64,000 bases of DNA from an uncultured Lachnospiraceae bacterium (GCA_948470335.1 CAOKOL010000007.1:55043-119042), one strand, 5' to 3'; counted from the first letter of the stretch, positions 36,945 to 45,095 are shown. A program made the numbers and translations. Notes: generated from the sequence alone by a model not told the origin.

Positions 36945-36984
36945 TAAGAATCAGCCTTTGGCAGACTTTTCTATGATATGAAAA
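36945..36984 (-). repeat. dispersed repeat, copy C (internally deleted)
   Basis: Read on the minus strand, CATATCATAGAAAAGT joins directly to CTGCCAAAGGCTGATTCTTA. These are the two ends of the repeats at 43337-43471 and 45234-45422, so this copy has lost its centre. It lies just after a terminator-like hairpin. Confidence 0.7.
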
Positions 36985-37174
36985 GCAGCAGGAAGGCATC
37001 TCGTCTTACCTGCTGTAATCCGCATACTGAATCAAATTGCTTCTTTTGATAACTGTCCTTATGGGAACGTACGCAAAGGAATGCCGCTTACCCCGTCGTA
37101 AGCATCCGGAACATCGGGTCCGTCGGACCGTTTTATGTAATGAATTTTTCGATATTTATCAATTTCTTCTCATA

Positions 37175-37203
37175 AAATTATCATAATACCGCAGGAATGT
37201 CAA
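37175..37203 (-). promoter_or_regulatory. candidate promoter of agcS
   Basis: TTGACA (minus strand, 37198-37203) is followed 17 bases later by TAATTT. A better -10 match, GATAAT, is at 15 bases. It points to the symporter gene about 370 bp downstream. Confidence 0.5.
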
Positions 37204-37225
37204 GAAAAACCAAAAATTTACGTCA

Positions 37226-38590
37226 TCAATTTACTCTGTTAAAGGAAAATTCCCTGAAAACCTGTTTCAGCCACCAGGCATAATTGATTGCCTTTACATT
37301 CTGAGGCACGATCAGCGTGTAGCTGCGAAGCTCCTCTCCGTTTAACGTATAGGTAATCCTGCCCACGGTTTCTCCCTGAGTAACCGGCGCAGTCAAAACA
37401 TCCGGAATCTGATAATTCACCTCCACCTGTTCCGTTTCTTTCAGCAGAATGTTTTCCACGCCCTTATCTTCTATAATCTGCAGCGGAATTGCGGCGGAAT
37501 CTCCGATATGGGCGGTCTGGGCATTCCGAACCGGAACGGATGCAAAACGGCCGTAATCAATCAGCGAATCGTCAAGGGTATGGAGAGAATAATGACTGAA
37601 ACCATAGTCAAACAGTTTACGGCAGTCCGACCACTTATAGGTTTTGTGAGGCGGCCAGCCGCTGGCCAGCAAAGCGACAATCAGCGTCTTTCCCTCCTGG
37701 CTTACGGCGCCCACATAACAGTATCCGGCCTTTCCGGTAAATCCGGTTTTCCCCGACAGCGCGCCGGACAACATGGTCAGCAGCGCATTATGATTATGAC
37801 AGGAAAAGGAACGCTTCCCCGCCAGATCCGTAAATCCATAATCCTGGGTCTGCGTAACCTGTAAAAACAGTTCTTTCTGCGGCGATTCCGTTACACAGTA
37901 CCGCATAATCCGGGCCAGATCCGCCGCCGTCGTAGAGTGAACTCTGCCGGCTGCGCCATCGGAGGGCTCCGCTCCCGTTTCAGAGGCATCCAGGCCGTTC
38001 GGTGTAATAAACCAGGTATTTTCGCAGCCCAGAGAAGCCGCCTTTTCATTCATCAGATCGGCAAACCCCTCCACGGTTCCGCCCACATGCTCGGCAATCG
38101 CCACCGCGCTGTCATTGTGAGATTCCAGCATCAGGGAATAAAGGAGATCTCCCAGACGGTACTGTTCTCCCTGACGAATATTCAACTGAACGTCCGGCAT
38201 GGAAGCCGCGTAAGCCGACACCTCCACGGTATCCTCCAAATCCGCCCGCTCCAGCGCCAGAATACAGGTCATAATCTTTGTGGTGCTGGCCATGGGACGG
38301 GTTTCCTCCATATTTTTTCCGTATAAAATACGCCCGGAATCTGCGTCCATCAGCACCGCACTCTGGGCATACAGCTCAAAGGACGGTTCCTCTGTTGTAT
38401 CCGACGCTGCCTCTGATGCCGTCTGATTCCTTATCTCTGCCGCAGTCTCTGCTATTGTCTCCGGCTTCATTTCCGTCTCTGCACAGATCCCGACAGCAGG
38501 CAGCAGGCACACCAGCGCCCCAGCCAGCAGACAGAGCAGCGTTATCATTTTCCCATATCTGCGCGTGCATCCCCCCAGAGCTTTCACCAT
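37226..38590 (-). CDS. D-alanyl-D-alanine carboxypeptidase, DacF/PBP5 type
   Basis: 454 residues. A signal peptide (about 15-38) precedes a peptidase S11 domain with SxxK in ASTTKIMT, the SxN motif SHN, and KTG in KTGFTGKAGY. A C-terminal PBP5-type beta domain and a last amphipathic segment for membrane attachment follow. It trims the terminal D-Ala from stem peptides and so limits cross-linking. GGAGG is only 3 bases before the ATG; the GTG next to it may be the true start. Confidence 0.94.
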   Translation of the reverse strand: MVKALGGCTRRYGKMITLLCLLAGALVCLLPAVGICAETEMKPETIAETAAEIRNQTASEAASDTTEEPSFELYAQSAVLMDADSGRILYGKNMEETRPMASTTKIMTCILALERADLEDTVEVSAYAASMPDVQLNIRQGEQYRLGDLLYSLMLESHNDSAVAIAEHVGGTVEGFADLMNEKAASLGCENTWFITPNGLDASETGAEPSDGAAGRVHSTTAADLARIMRYCVTESPQKELFLQVTQTQDYGFTDLAGKRSFSCHNHNALLTMLSGALSGKTGFTGKAGYCYVGAVSQEGKTLIVALLASGWPPHKTYKWSDCRKLFDYGFSHYSLHTLDDSLIDYGRFASVPVRNAQTAHIGDSAAIPLQIIEDKGVENILLKETEQVEVNYQIPDVLTAPVTQGETVGRITYTLNGEELRSYTLIVPQNVKAINYAWWLKQVFREFSFNRVN

Positions 38591-38684
38591 ACGCCTCCAA
38601 AATTTTTCAAACAGGCTTTCTGTTCAGCATATGTAAAACCGACGTAAAATATGCGCGGATCAGACATTGAACCGGCCGCGGAGC

Positions 38685-39200
38685 CTACTGTCCCGTCTCC
38701 CACAATTCTTTCTTCTGCCCCACCAGCACAGCCAGCGTTTCCACCGCTTCTTTGCGTTTTCGGTAATAGGTGCGGCGGGGAACGGGATAGCCCTGACCGG
38801 ACAGAAGCTCCAGAATCTCGTCGGTGCATTCGGGCTTTCTCGGCGAGAGGTATGTGTAATATAAAATCCAGTAATACTGTTCTCCATGGGGGTGATCGTT
38901 TCGAATCAGATCGGCGAGACGGTCGATCAGAGAAAGATGTTCAGATAAGAAAAAGATCTGGTTCCGCAGCTTTTGCTGTTCATGGTCCGGATAGGCGCCG
39001 GTTTCGCGGCAGATTCCTTCCGCAGCCGGTTTCGGCGCGGCTGTCCCGGTATCTTCCGTAAATCCCGATAACCGGCATGTGAACACTTTCAACTGCCAGC
39101 CGTAAGACCGGTAATATTTCAAAATCCGAAGCGTATACCGGTACAGCGTGTCCGAAAGAACGGGGATGGTTCCAAAACAAATCGCATAATCAGACTGCAT
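38685..39200 (-). CDS. uncharacterised protein, possible helix-turn-helix at the C terminus
   Basis: About 171 residues from the ATG giving MQSDYAICFG, with AGGAGG 7 bases upstream; a longer frame has no RBS. I do not recognise the family. The C-terminal half (YLSPRKPECTDEILELL, then VPRRTYYRKRKEAVETLAVL) has the look of a sigma-region-4-like or phage-type (RinA/ArpU-like) helix-turn-helix, but this is only an impression. Its 5' region forms one arm of an inverted repeat at 39205-39320. Confidence 0.65.
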   Translation of the reverse strand: MQSDYAICFGTIPVLSDTLYRYTLRILKYYRSYGWQLKVFTCRLSGFTEDTGTAAPKPAAEGICRETGAYPDHEQQKLRNQIFFLSEHLSLIDRLADLIRNDHPHGEQYYWILYYTYLSPRKPECTDEILELLSGQGYPVPRRTYYRKRKEAVETLAVLVGQKKELWETGQ

Positions 39201-39204
39201 AAAA

Positions 39205-39320
39205 ATTCCTCCTGTATAGAAATGGTTATCAGAGCCGGGACATATATGCAGATCGGCAGACATGTCCGTTTTAATAAAGAAATGACATTACTCTATCTAT
39301 AACCATTCTATGCAGGAGGA
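39205..39320. repeat. inverted repeat that duplicates a ribosome binding site region
   Basis: The left arm 39207-39229 and the right arm 39299-39320 are inverted copies (ATAACCATTTCTATACAGG against ATAACCATT-CTATGCAGG, continuing AGGA). Each arm contains an AGGAGGA Shine-Dalgarno. The left arm serves the gene ending at 38685. The right arm points at an ATG at 39330 whose frame only shadows citrate synthase. Confidence 0.7.
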
Positions 39321-39398
39321 TACGCAAATATGACTCAAACAGTTTCGTTTATATCATTTTTTCACCGATATCTGATTTTCACCAACTTTTTTGAATAC

Positions 39399-40763
39399 TC
39401 AGTTCCGTTCTTCCAGTCCATGATACGGCTTATGGGTTCCCACATATTTATAAGCGGGCCGGATAATCTTTCCGCCGTTGACCAGCTCCTCGATCCGGTG
39501 GGCGCTCCATCCGGAGATACGGGAAATCGCGAAAATCGGCGTAAACAATTCTTCCGGAAGCCCCAGCATGGTATAGACGAATCCGCTGTAGAAATCGACG
39601 TTGGCACAGAGCATCTTAAACAGATGCCGCTCGCTTCCGATCACTTCTTTTCCGATCCGCTCCACTCGCTCATACAGAGCAAATTCTTCCTGACAGCCTT
39701 TTTCCGTCGACAGTTTTTTTGCGTACTCTTTTAAAATCAGGCACCTGGGATCTGACATGGTATATACGGCATGACCGATCCCGTAGATCAGGCCCGCCCG
39801 ATCAAAGGTTTCTCCTCTGAGAATTTTCCGCAGATAATCCCGCAGCCCGTCTTCATCTTCCCAGTCCGTTACATGGGCTTTGATATCCGCGAACATATGC
39901 TGTACTTTCAGGTTTGCGCCGCCGTGTTTAAAGCCCTTTAAAGAGCCCAGAGAAGCCGCTACCGCCGAGTAGGTATCCGTACCTGTGGAGGACACCACAT
40001 GGGTGGTAAAGGTGGAGTTATTGCCGCCGCCGTGATCCGCATGAAGCACCAGCGCCACATCCAGAACCTTTGCTTCCAGCTCCGTATACTGCCCGTCCGG
40101 CCGCAGCAGGCGCAGAATATTTTCCGCAGTGGACAGCTCCGGCTTGGGATGACGGATCACCAAACTTTTATCCAGATGGTAATGACGATATGCCTGATAA
40201 CCGTAGACGGAAATCAGCGGAAACTGGGCGATCAGATGCAGCGACTGGTTCAGCACATGCTTAATGGAAATATCGTTGGGATTTTCATCATAGGCGTACA
40301 GCGTCAGCACGCTTTTCTGCAGCACATTCATCATGTCGGAACTGGGAACCTTCATAATAATATCCCGCACGAAAGTATCCGGCAGCTCCCGCCAGTTTCC
40401 CAGAATATCCAGAAATTCCTGAAGCTGCCGTTCATTTGGCAGCTCGCCGAACAGCAGCAGGTATGTAGTTTCCTCAAAACCAAATTTACGGTCCCGGAAT
40501 CCGCCTACCAGGTCTTTTACACGATAGCCCTGGTAATACAGACTCCCTTCATCGGGCATCTTTTTACCGTCCACAAATTTGTAGCCGAGAACGTCTGAAA
40601 TCTCTGTCAGTCCGGTAAGAACGCCGTTTCCATTGGAATCACGCAGCCCTCTTTTGACGTCATACTCCGTATATAGATTCAGATTGATTCTGCCGGATTT
40701 CATACAGTAATCCACCAACTGGTTAAAACGCTTTTCAAACTCTACGTTGTCATAATTATGCAT
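39399..40763 (-). CDS. citrate synthase
   Basis: 454 residues from the ATG giving MHNYDNVEFEKRF, with GGGAG 7 bases upstream; a longer frame adds 31 residues that look untranslated. It condenses acetyl-CoA with oxaloacetate. Active-site regions are present: the His of LHADHGGGNNSTF, GFKHGGANLKV, YGIGHAVYTMSDPR with His, and the Asp in NVDFYSGFVYTMLG. In anaerobic Clostridia this enzyme starts the partial citrate branch to glutamate. No aconitase or isocitrate dehydrogenase gene is next to it. Confidence 0.95.
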   Translation of the reverse strand: MHNYDNVEFEKRFNQLVDYCMKSGRINLNLYTEYDVKRGLRDSNGNGVLTGLTEISDVLGYKFVDGKKMPDEGSLYYQGYRVKDLVGGFRDRKFGFEETTYLLLFGELPNERQLQEFLDILGNWRELPDTFVRDIIMKVPSSDMMNVLQKSVLTLYAYDENPNDISIKHVLNQSLHLIAQFPLISVYGYQAYRHYHLDKSLVIRHPKPELSTAENILRLLRPDGQYTELEAKVLDVALVLHADHGGGNNSTFTTHVVSSTGTDTYSAVAASLGSLKGFKHGGANLKVQHMFADIKAHVTDWEDEDGLRDYLRKILRGETFDRAGLIYGIGHAVYTMSDPRCLILKEYAKKLSTEKGCQEEFALYERVERIGKEVIGSERHLFKMLCANVDFYSGFVYTMLGLPEELFTPIFAISRISGWSAHRIEELVNGGKIIRPAYKYVGTHKPYHGLEERN

Positions 40764-40907
40764 AGGAACGCTCCCTTTATTGTTTTGCCCGCCGGGGAAT
40801 AAGTTTCGGCAGGCACATCTATTATAGCATTCCGCCGCCACTTTTTGGATACACAAATGTATAAAAAAATTAAGAAATTGTAAGAGATTTTTAGAGAATA
40901 TTTATGT

Positions 40908-40913
40908 TATAAT
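40908..40913 (+). promoter_or_regulatory. -10 box upstream of the amidase gene
   Basis: TATAAT in an AT-rich context, about 137 bp before the amidase start. No good -35 hexamer is seen, so the promoter may be activated or of another sigma class. Confidence 0.4.
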
Positions 40914-41049
40914 ATGGAAGAACGTAATGCCGATTCGACATCAATCAGCACAAATATCCGTCAGGATACATGGCTAAAAGACAGAATACGGCATAATCAT
41001 ACGGTTTATTGAATAGACGAAAACAAGCGGAGACATATGAGGAGCACGA

Positions 41050-42084
41050 ATGACAAACGAGTATTTTGAGAATCCGGAAAACCAGGAACACAGCGGGTCA
41101 AATGAAATCAGGAGAGCTGACAACGGCATTGAAAGCAAAGGACATCAGGAAACAGACAGAAACACCGCGCGGCAAATAAATGACGAACACAATCTTATAG
41201 AGGATGACCACACAGCAGCAGGCTCCAAACATGCTCCGGACTACATCAGAAGAACGGCAAACGACCTTTCGTCAAATGATCTTCCAAGAAACGGCCTTTC
41301 GAGAAGTGATATCCGCAGAAGACGGATCCGCCGCAGAAGACAGGATATGGTGATCCGCATCGCACTGATCTTTCTCACCGGTTTTTTATGCGGCAGCCTG
41401 TTTACCGGCCTGTTTCTGCGTCCAAAATCGATACCGGCCGCAGCGGTGGCGAATAATCCGAATGACGATCCGGCTGGCCCGGAAGAATCCACGGAACAGA
41501 ATCCGCTGGACGACAGCCGGCAGCCGGCAGGCATCGTGGTAATTGATGCCGGACACGGCGGCAAGGACCCAGGCTGTATGGAATCGTCAGTCTGGGAATC
41601 GGAAATCAACCTGCAGATGGCGCTGAAACTTCAGGAGAAACTGGAAGCAAAGGGTGTGCAGGTTATCATGACCCGCACGGACAACGAAGTAACCCTCAGC
41701 CTGGCGGAGCGGGCCGAACTGGCCAACGATCAAAAAGCGGATGTATTTGTCAGCATCCACCAGAATTCTTATACAAGCCCCCAAATCAGCGGCATCGAGT
41801 TTTTTTATAAAGAAGGCGAAGCAGGCAGCGAAACCCTGGCCGGACTGTTTGAGGAAAACATTCAGTCTGACGGTTCAATCGACAGCCGGGGAATCAAAGC
41901 CAGCGGCGATTTAAAAGTACTTCGCCTGTCAAAAGGTCCTGCCGTTCTGATCGAGTCAGGCTACCTGACCAATCCGGAGGAAGAAAAAAACTTACTGTCA
42001 GACAGTTATCAGGACAAACTGATGGGATACATAGCCGACGGGATTATGGAATTTTTAGAACAGAAAGCAGGGCGGGAAGCATAA
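41050..42084 (+). CDS. membrane-anchored N-acetylmuramoyl-L-alanine amidase (Amidase_3)
   Basis: 344 residues. A hydrophilic cytoplasmic N-terminal region of about 97 residues, ending in an Arg-rich stretch, precedes one membrane helix (about 100-120). A short Pro/Gly linker leads to the Amidase_3 domain: VVIDAGHGGKDPG (zinc His), E of WESEINLQMA, SIHQNSY (zinc His) and LIESGYLTNPEE (catalytic Glu). These zinc enzymes cut the bond between MurNAc and L-Ala in peptidoglycan. The long charged cytoplasmic N terminus is unusual for secreted amidases. Confidence 0.93.
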   Translation: MTNEYFENPENQEHSGSNEIRRADNGIESKGHQETDRNTARQINDEHNLIEDDHTAAGSKHAPDYIRRTANDLSSNDLPRNGLSRSDIRRRRIRRRRQDMVIRIALIFLTGFLCGSLFTGLFLRPKSIPAAAVANNPNDDPAGPEESTEQNPLDDSRQPAGIVVIDAGHGGKDPGCMESSVWESEINLQMALKLQEKLEAKGVQVIMTRTDNEVTLSLAERAELANDQKADVFVSIHQNSYTSPQISGIEFFYKEGEAGSETLAGLFEENIQSDGSIDSRGIKASGDLKVLRLSKGPAVLIESGYLTNPEEEKNLLSDSYQDKLMGYIADGIMEFLEQKAGREA

Positions 42085-42104
42085 CATACGGTCATCCGAA
42101 TCCA

Positions 42105-42189
42105 ATCCCCCATATAGAATCATTTCGTGCATAAATATACATTTTCCATATTTATGCCAGTCATATGACATTGGTTCCGTATGGGGGAT
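42105..42189. repeat. nested palindrome between convergent genes
   Basis: An outer perfect pair (ATCCCCCATA at 42105-42114 and TATGGGGGAT at 42180-42189) encloses an inner perfect pair (GCATAAATAT at 42129-42138 and ATATTTATGC at 42148-42157). There is no U-run. It may be a bidirectional terminator or a small non-autonomous element. Confidence 0.6.
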
Positions 42190-42203
42190 ATTTGCGCTCA
42201 GTT

Positions 42204-43235
42204 TTAATCTCTGAGCCATTGAAAAGTATGTTCGTCAAAATCCGTTCCTTCCAGATAAAGTCCGATTCCGCTCTGATCAGACTTCAGCGGATCAAAATCA
42301 CCGAACCCCGATGGTATATCTCCCAACTCCGTCAATGGATTCCACGACAGATCAAGAGAATACACCGTATTTTTACCCCAGTTCCCATATCGGGCCGTAA
42401 TAGCCGTTGCATCTGAAATCTGGTTATTTCTTAAATTCAAGCTATCGGGATAAATGGAATTCTGATCAAGCCCTGCAAAAGCCTTCTCCGTAATATTACA
42501 GTTATCCAGATAAACCCATATGAAATGACGCGAAAAAAAGGGCGACAGATCGTCAGGCAGATTCACGCAATAGAACTCAACTCTTGTCAATTCGGGCAGA
42601 TCATGAATAAAAGAAAGATCATCGATGGTATCTGTGAGCACCGTATATTTTGAATCGAAAGTAAAACTTCTTAACCGCATACACAGATTGGACAGCCGCC
42701 GTAATTTTCCCAGTTCCTCATAGTGAACCAGATACGGCTCAGAATGCGGCTTATCATACCAGATCCGCAGCAGCTCCAGATTTTCGTATTTGACAATATC
42801 GCTTAAATCGATCTGTTTTGGAAACTCGTCTGGTAAAATATATACCTCTTTCCGCGCTCCATCCCGGGTAAATCGCACATAATTGTCCGTTCCCGTTTTG
42901 GTCTGCTCTCCACCATGAATAAACAGTTCCTCCACAGACAGATAATCCTCTTCCGTTAAAAACTTTGGATGCATTCCCAGGCACTCGGCCAATGCCCTGT
43001 CCAGCCAAACATATTTGTTGTACGGCGGCGGCATGGATTTTTTCATGTTTTTCACTTTCACCTGTCCCGCGATTATTCCTGTATTGACATCTGTCACCGA
43101 TTGGGACACTGCTTTTACCTCAGATTGTGCTGCCGCCTCAGCCTTTACGCCATTTTCCTGACTACCGTCCGGCCAAATAGCCATCAGCAGCATCAGTATA
43201 ATACTGATCTGAAGCATTCTTTTCTTATTATGCAT
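42204..43235 (-). CDS. exported protein with leucine-rich-repeat-like C-terminal half
   Basis: About 343 residues from the ATG giving MHNKKRMLQIS. A signal peptide (about 1-28) directs export. From about residue 130 onwards, irregular LRR-like units are seen (ENLELLRIWY, LPELTRVEFYCVNL, FIWVYLDNCNIT, DSLNLRNNQIS, YSLDLSWNPLTEL), similar in spirit to BspA or internalin-type surface proteins but with poor periodicity. There is no wall anchor motif. Function unknown. GGAGG lies 12 bases before the ATG, longer than usual. Confidence 0.7.
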   Translation of the reverse strand: MHNKKRMLQISIILMLLMAIWPDGSQENGVKAEAAAQSEVKAVSQSVTDVNTGIIAGQVKVKNMKKSMPPPYNKYVWLDRALAECLGMHPKFLTEEDYLSVEELFIHGGEQTKTGTDNYVRFTRDGARKEVYILPDEFPKQIDLSDIVKYENLELLRIWYDKPHSEPYLVHYEELGKLRRLSNLCMRLRSFTFDSKYTVLTDTIDDLSFIHDLPELTRVEFYCVNLPDDLSPFFSRHFIWVYLDNCNITEKAFAGLDQNSIYPDSLNLRNNQISDATAITARYGNWGKNTVYSLDLSWNPLTELGDIPSGFGDFDPLKSDQSGIGLYLEGTDFDEHTFQWLRD

Positions 43236-43336
43236 GTTAATTGTCTGCCTCCGTATCCTGATACATATATCACGGAACACCTGATTCCTGAGAAACATGT
43301 TTTTTGCAGTCAATTTCTGACCAAATTTAATCGAAT

Positions 43337-43471
43337 TAAGAATCTGCCTTTGGCAGATTCTCCGCCTGTGGCGGGTCGCTCCGGCGACATTTTACCTTTC
43401 CGCCGCAGTGCGATCCTGCCCGGAGGGCTTTTTTGTACCATAGGGAAGTTTGTAGAACTTTCCTATGGTAC
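43337..43471 (-). repeat. dispersed repeat, copy A
   Basis: About 135 bp, directly downstream of the tRNA-Pro terminator. On the minus strand it starts with a strong hairpin (GTACCATAGGAAAGT / ACTTCCCTATGGTAC), continues AAAAAAGCCCTCCGGGCAGG, contains a GCGGCGG/CCGCC stem around TCGCCGGAGCGA, and ends with the palindrome GAATCTGCCAAAGGCAGATTC. Copy B at 45234-45422 matches along its whole length apart from one insertion. Confidence 0.85.
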
Positions 43472-43508
43472 AAAAAAACAGCCTTCTTTTCATTCAGAAG
43501 ACTGTTTC
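43472..43508 (-). terminator. tRNA-Pro terminator
   Basis: On the minus strand ACAGTCTTCT and AGAAGGCTGT form a stem followed by seven T, starting only a few bases after the tRNA 3' end. Confidence 0.85.
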
Positions 43509-43511
43509 TCG

Positions 43512-43585
43512 TCGGGGCGACAGGATTCGAACCTGCGACCTCCCGGTCCCTAACCGGACGCTCTACCAAACTGAGCCACGCTCCG
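43512..43585 (-). tRNA. tRNA-Pro (anticodon AGG)
   Basis: 74 nt cloverleaf on the minus strand: D arm GCTC-AGTTTGGTA-GAGC, anticodon arm TCCGG-TTAGGGA-CCGGG giving anticodon AGG (reads CCU), and T arm GCAGG-TTCGAAT-CCTGT. The acceptor stem CGGAGCG/CGCCCCG has a mismatch A4:C69. The discriminator base is A and no CCA is encoded. A tRNA-Pro with A at position 34 is uncommon in bacteria and would need conversion to inosine by TadA to read several Pro codons. A consensus promoter and a terminator flank it. Confidence 0.92.
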
Positions 43586-43620
43586 ATTTTCGCTGGCTGT
43601 TATCTCAACCAGCGAAATAG

Positions 43621-43649
43621 ATTATATCATTAACTCTATGGTTTGTCAA
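43621..43649 (-). promoter_or_regulatory. tRNA-Pro promoter
   Basis: TTGACA and TATAAT, a perfect consensus pair with a 17-base spacer, about 36 bp upstream of the tRNA. A GC-containing hairpin (TTCGCTGG/CCAGCGAA) lies between. Confidence 0.9.
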
Positions 43650-43690
43650 CCGTTTTTTTATAAGATTCGGCAAATTTTTTGATCGGCTTT

Positions 43691-44047
43691 TTAAGCGATT
43701 TTTTCTTTTGCCACTTCTGCCAGTCTGGTGAAACCGGCGGCATCGTTGACAGCCAGCTCAGCCAGCATCTTTCTGTTCATCTCCACGCCGGCCAGCTTTA
43801 AGCCGTACATAAACTTGCTGTAGGACAGTCCGTTCATTCTTGCGGCCGCGTTGATCCGGGCGATCCACAGTCTTCTGAACTGTCTCTTTCTCTGCTTTCT
43901 GCCGGCATAAGATGAAGCCAGTGCCCGCATAACAGACTGCTTTGCCACTCTGTACTGTTTGGATCTTGCGCCTCTATAGCCTTTTGCAAGCTTTAATACT
44001 TTATTATGTCTTCTTTTTGCGTTCATTCCGCCTTTTACTCTTGCCAT
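43691..44047 (-). CDS. rplT: 50S ribosomal protein L20
   Basis: 118 residues, the usual size. It starts [28 protein letters not shown] (MARVKGG and [12 protein letters not shown] seen) and continues [16 protein letters not shown] and [12 protein letters not shown]20 binds 23S rRNA early in 50S assembly. In Bacillus it also represses its own operon by binding the leader. Last gene of infC-rpmI-rplT; spacing to rpmI is 34 bp. Confidence 0.98.
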   Translation of the reverse strand: MARVKGGMNAKRRHNKVLKLAKGYRGARSKQYRVAKQSVMRALASSYAGRKQRKRQFRRLWIARINAAARMNGLSYSKFMYGLKLAGVEMNRKMLAELAVNDAAGFTRLAEVAKEKIA

Positions 44048-44081
44048 TCCAGTCTTCCTCCTTTATTCTATCCTGAGCAAA

Positions 44082-44279
44082 TTATAAGTAAGGTAAAATT
44101 TTCTTCATTACCTTTGCGTTTGTCGCATCGGCGATGGTTGCTTTACGCAGGTTTCTCTTTCTCTTGGTAGACTTTTTGGTCAAGATATGGCTCTTATAAG
44201 CTTTCATTCTTTTTAATTTACCTGTTCCGGTCTTTTTAAAACGCTTTGCGGCTGCTCTGCTGGTTTTCATTTTTGGCAT
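44082..44279 (-). CDS. rpmI: 50S ribosomal protein L35
   Basis: 65 residues, starting [20 protein letters not shown], with the typical basic composition and [16 protein letters not shown]. Component of the large subunit. RBS GGAGGA precedes the ATG. It lies between infC and rplT, the standard operon order. Confidence 0.98.
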   Translation of the reverse strand: MPKMKTSRAAAKRFKKTGTGKLKRMKAYKSHILTKKSTKRKRNLRKATIADATNAKVMKKILPYL

Positions 44280-44316
44280 AATGTATGTCCTCCTTTATTT
44301 TCTGTATCCTTTTTCT

Positions 44317-44823
44317 CTAACGTTTCGCCGTCAGAAACATGACCAGACTTCTGCCTTCTACTTTAGACGGCTTATCTACCACAGCGATATCCTGCAAAGA
44401 TTCGGCAAAATCATCCAGAATATGTTTTGAATTGGCCATATGACTCATCTCACGTCCGCGGAACCGCAGCGTCACTTTTACCTTGTCCCCTTTTGTCAGG
44501 AACTTTCTGGCTGCGCTGATCTTGGTATTCAGATCATTTTCCTCAATGTTGGGAGACAGACGAACTTCTTTGATCTCAATGGTTTTCTGCTTTTTGCGGG
44601 CCTCTTTTTCTTTTCTGGCCTGCTCATAGCGGAACTTGCCGTAGTCGATGATCTTGCATACCGGCGGCTTGGCGTTCGGCGCAATCTTCACCAGATCCAG
44701 CTCGGCTTCAACCGCCATCTTTAAAGCTTCCTTCGCAGACATAATTCCCAGCTGTTCTCCATTGGAACCAACCAGACGAATTTCCTTGTCTCTAATTTGT
44801 TCGTTAATCATTAAATCGCTAAT
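44317..44823 (-). CDS. infC: translation initiation factor IF-3, predicted AUU start
   Basis: 168 residues if started at ATT (44823), giving (M)ISDLMINEQIRDKEIRL. GGGGGTG lies 7 bases before this ATT and complements the 16S 3' end. A downstream ATG (44811, MINEQIRDK) has no Shine-Dalgarno at a usable distance. AUU initiation of infC is known in enterobacteria and Bacillus and gives autogenous control, since IF-3 rejects non-canonical starts. The N domain (LVGSNGEQLGIMSAKEAL), linker and C domain (SPNIEENDLNTKI, FRGREMSH) are complete. First gene of infC-rpmI-rplT. Confidence 0.93.
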   Translation of the reverse strand: MSDLMINEQIRDKEIRLVGSNGEQLGIMSAKEALKMAVEAELDLVKIAPNAKPPVCKIIDYGKFRYEQARKEKEARKKQKTIEIKEVRLSPNIEENDLNTKISAARKFLTKGDKVKVTLRFRGREMSHMANSKHILDDFAESLQDIAVVDKPSKVEGRSLVMFLTAKR

Positions 44824-45089
44824 TGTTGTGCACCCCCATATCATCCGGACAACCGTGGTATTTTTATCACTGCCGCGTCTCCCTACGGAGCATCTGTGTG
44901 TCGCGGAACATCCGTAAAGTCCCTCCGAAACACAAAAAAAGCGGATAGAAAACTATCCACCATACGCTTAATCTTCCTATATCGACAGCCAATTTTCAGC
45001 ATACCAATATATCTCATTCAAAAGCATAACCCGAGTCACTGTCTGTGCTGAGGTGAGAGTGGATACTCTTCTTCTGATTGCTTCGCAAC
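44824..45089 (-). ncRNA. infC-rpmI-rplT leader with attenuator (L20-leader type)
   Basis: About 265 nt of untranslated leader from the promoter at 45096-45124 to infC. It contains an intrinsic terminator at 44934-44966 and further GC-rich pairing up to the start codon. The position, operon and architecture match the L20-binding attenuator leaders of Firmicutes. No T-box sequence is present. Confidence 0.65.
44934..44966 (-). terminator. attenuator terminator in the infC leader
   Basis: On the minus strand GGATAG-TTTT-CTATCC followed by GC and seven T. It would stop transcription before infC unless an alternative fold forms. Confidence 0.75.
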
Positions 45090-45095
45090 ATTGAT

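Larger units (their letters stand above)
36807..37225 (-). promoter_or_regulatory. long structured leader of the agcS gene, candidate cis-acting RNA
   Basis: A gene-free stretch of about 420 bp. Transcribed leftwards from a likely promoter at 37175-37203, the RNA would contain GGTCC-GAC-GGACC (37119-37131) and GCTTAC-GACGGG-GTAAGC (37086-37103), then a long hairpin ACAGCAGG...CCTGCTG (about 36985-37016) followed by CTTTTC, which looks like a terminator. It then runs into a short copy of the dispersed repeat. This aptamer-like region plus terminator resembles a riboswitch, but it does not match the glycine, lysine, T-box or other consensus patterns I know. Confidence 0.45.

Noticed and set aside
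36985..37180. Glycine riboswitch upstream of the AgcS gene
   Set aside because: AAGGACAG recalls the glycine consensus, but the paired helices and the rest of the core are absent.
39330..39734. Plus-strand frame of 134 codons behind an AGGAGGA site
   Set aside because: It is antisense to the conserved 3' part of citrate synthase and shows no protein features. The RBS is explained by the inverted repeat at 39205-39320.
43336..43633. Overlapping frames on both strands across the tRNA-Pro gene (with stretches such as GATGFEPATSRS and REVAGSNPVAP)
   Set aside because: These are the well-known spurious translations of a tRNA gene and its antisense. The rest of each frame is the dispersed repeat.
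44824..45089. T-box leader upstream of infC
   Set aside because: No AGGGTGGNACCGCG sequence and no specifier-loop structure; the L20-type leader explains the arrangement better.
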